From Paracoccaceae bacterium (GTDB lineage: Bacteria; Pseudomonadota; Alphaproteobacteria; Rhodobacterales; Rhodobacteraceae), in assembly GCA_003561595.1 (NCBI GenBank), contig PWWF01000040.1, positions 1-13,969 on the forward strand: a stretch of DNA of 13,969 nt, given 5' to 3'. The notes beneath the pieces are model-generated. The model did not search any database. It had not been told where the DNA came from and worked only from the letters and a program-made list of their open reading frames with translations. Positions within the stretch are counted from its first letter, which is position 1, and each line of letters starts with the position of its first letter. The translations under genes and the position numbers were made by a program. This document shows positions 13,956 to 13,969 of this stretch, piece after piece.

Positions 13956-13969
13956 ACGTGGTGCGGGGC

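Overview
The window is GC-rich alphaproteobacterial DNA, most likely from the Rhodobacterales (Rhodobacter/Roseobacter-type family Rhodobacteraceae). This assignment rests on protein content and gene order: a cdd-deoB-add-upp salvage operon, a hybrid malic enzyme, a propionyl-CoA synthetase, and a HIG1-type small membrane protein followed by a PduO-type cobalamin adenosyltransferase and etfB-etfA. There are no rRNA or tRNA genes, insertion sequences, phage genes or CRISPR arrays. Gene packing is dense, with several ATGA or TGATG stop/start overlaps, and no gene-free stretch exceeds about 200 bases.

Layout. (1) Positions 1-3989, minus strand: a nucleoside salvage operon, read cdd > deoB > add > upp with every junction overlapping, followed by a secreted or periplasmic SPOR-domain protein cut by the window edge. 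The operon deaminates cytidine and adenosine, moves (deoxy)ribose-1-phosphate into central metabolism and recovers uracil. The thymidine phosphorylase gene deoA, which I recall between cdd and deoB in relatives, is absent. (2) Positions 3990-8518, plus strand: maeB (malic enzyme fused to a phosphotransacetylase-like domain) and prpE (propionyl-CoA synthetase). A perfect 14-bp palindrome overlaps the likely maeB promoter. The maeB-prpE gap holds repeated TGCAAA elements, one pair resembling the operator of PccR/ScfR short-chain acyl-CoA regulators. (3) Positions 8519-11225, plus strand: an Hpt phosphotransfer protein overlapping an NtrC-type response regulator by ATGA, then a short-chain dehydrogenase. 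The response regulator has a damaged AAA+ domain: altered Walker A and B and no GAFTGA loop. A possible long-range RNA pairing lies in front of the Hpt gene. (4) Positions 11226-13969, plus strand: a HIG1-type two-helix membrane protein, a PduO-type ATP:cob(I)alamin adenosyltransferase, etfB and etfA, and a strong intrinsic terminator.

Functional reading. PrpE activates propionate. Its oxidation via methylmalonyl-CoA needs adenosylcobalamin, which the adenosyltransferase makes. The C4 acids formed can leave through MaeB. ETF accepts electrons from acyl-CoA dehydrogenases. The best candidate for something poorly described is the Hpt plus degenerate NtrC-type regulator pair. It looks like the end of a phosphorelay, resembles the LuxU-LuxO layout, and probably does not act through sigma-54.
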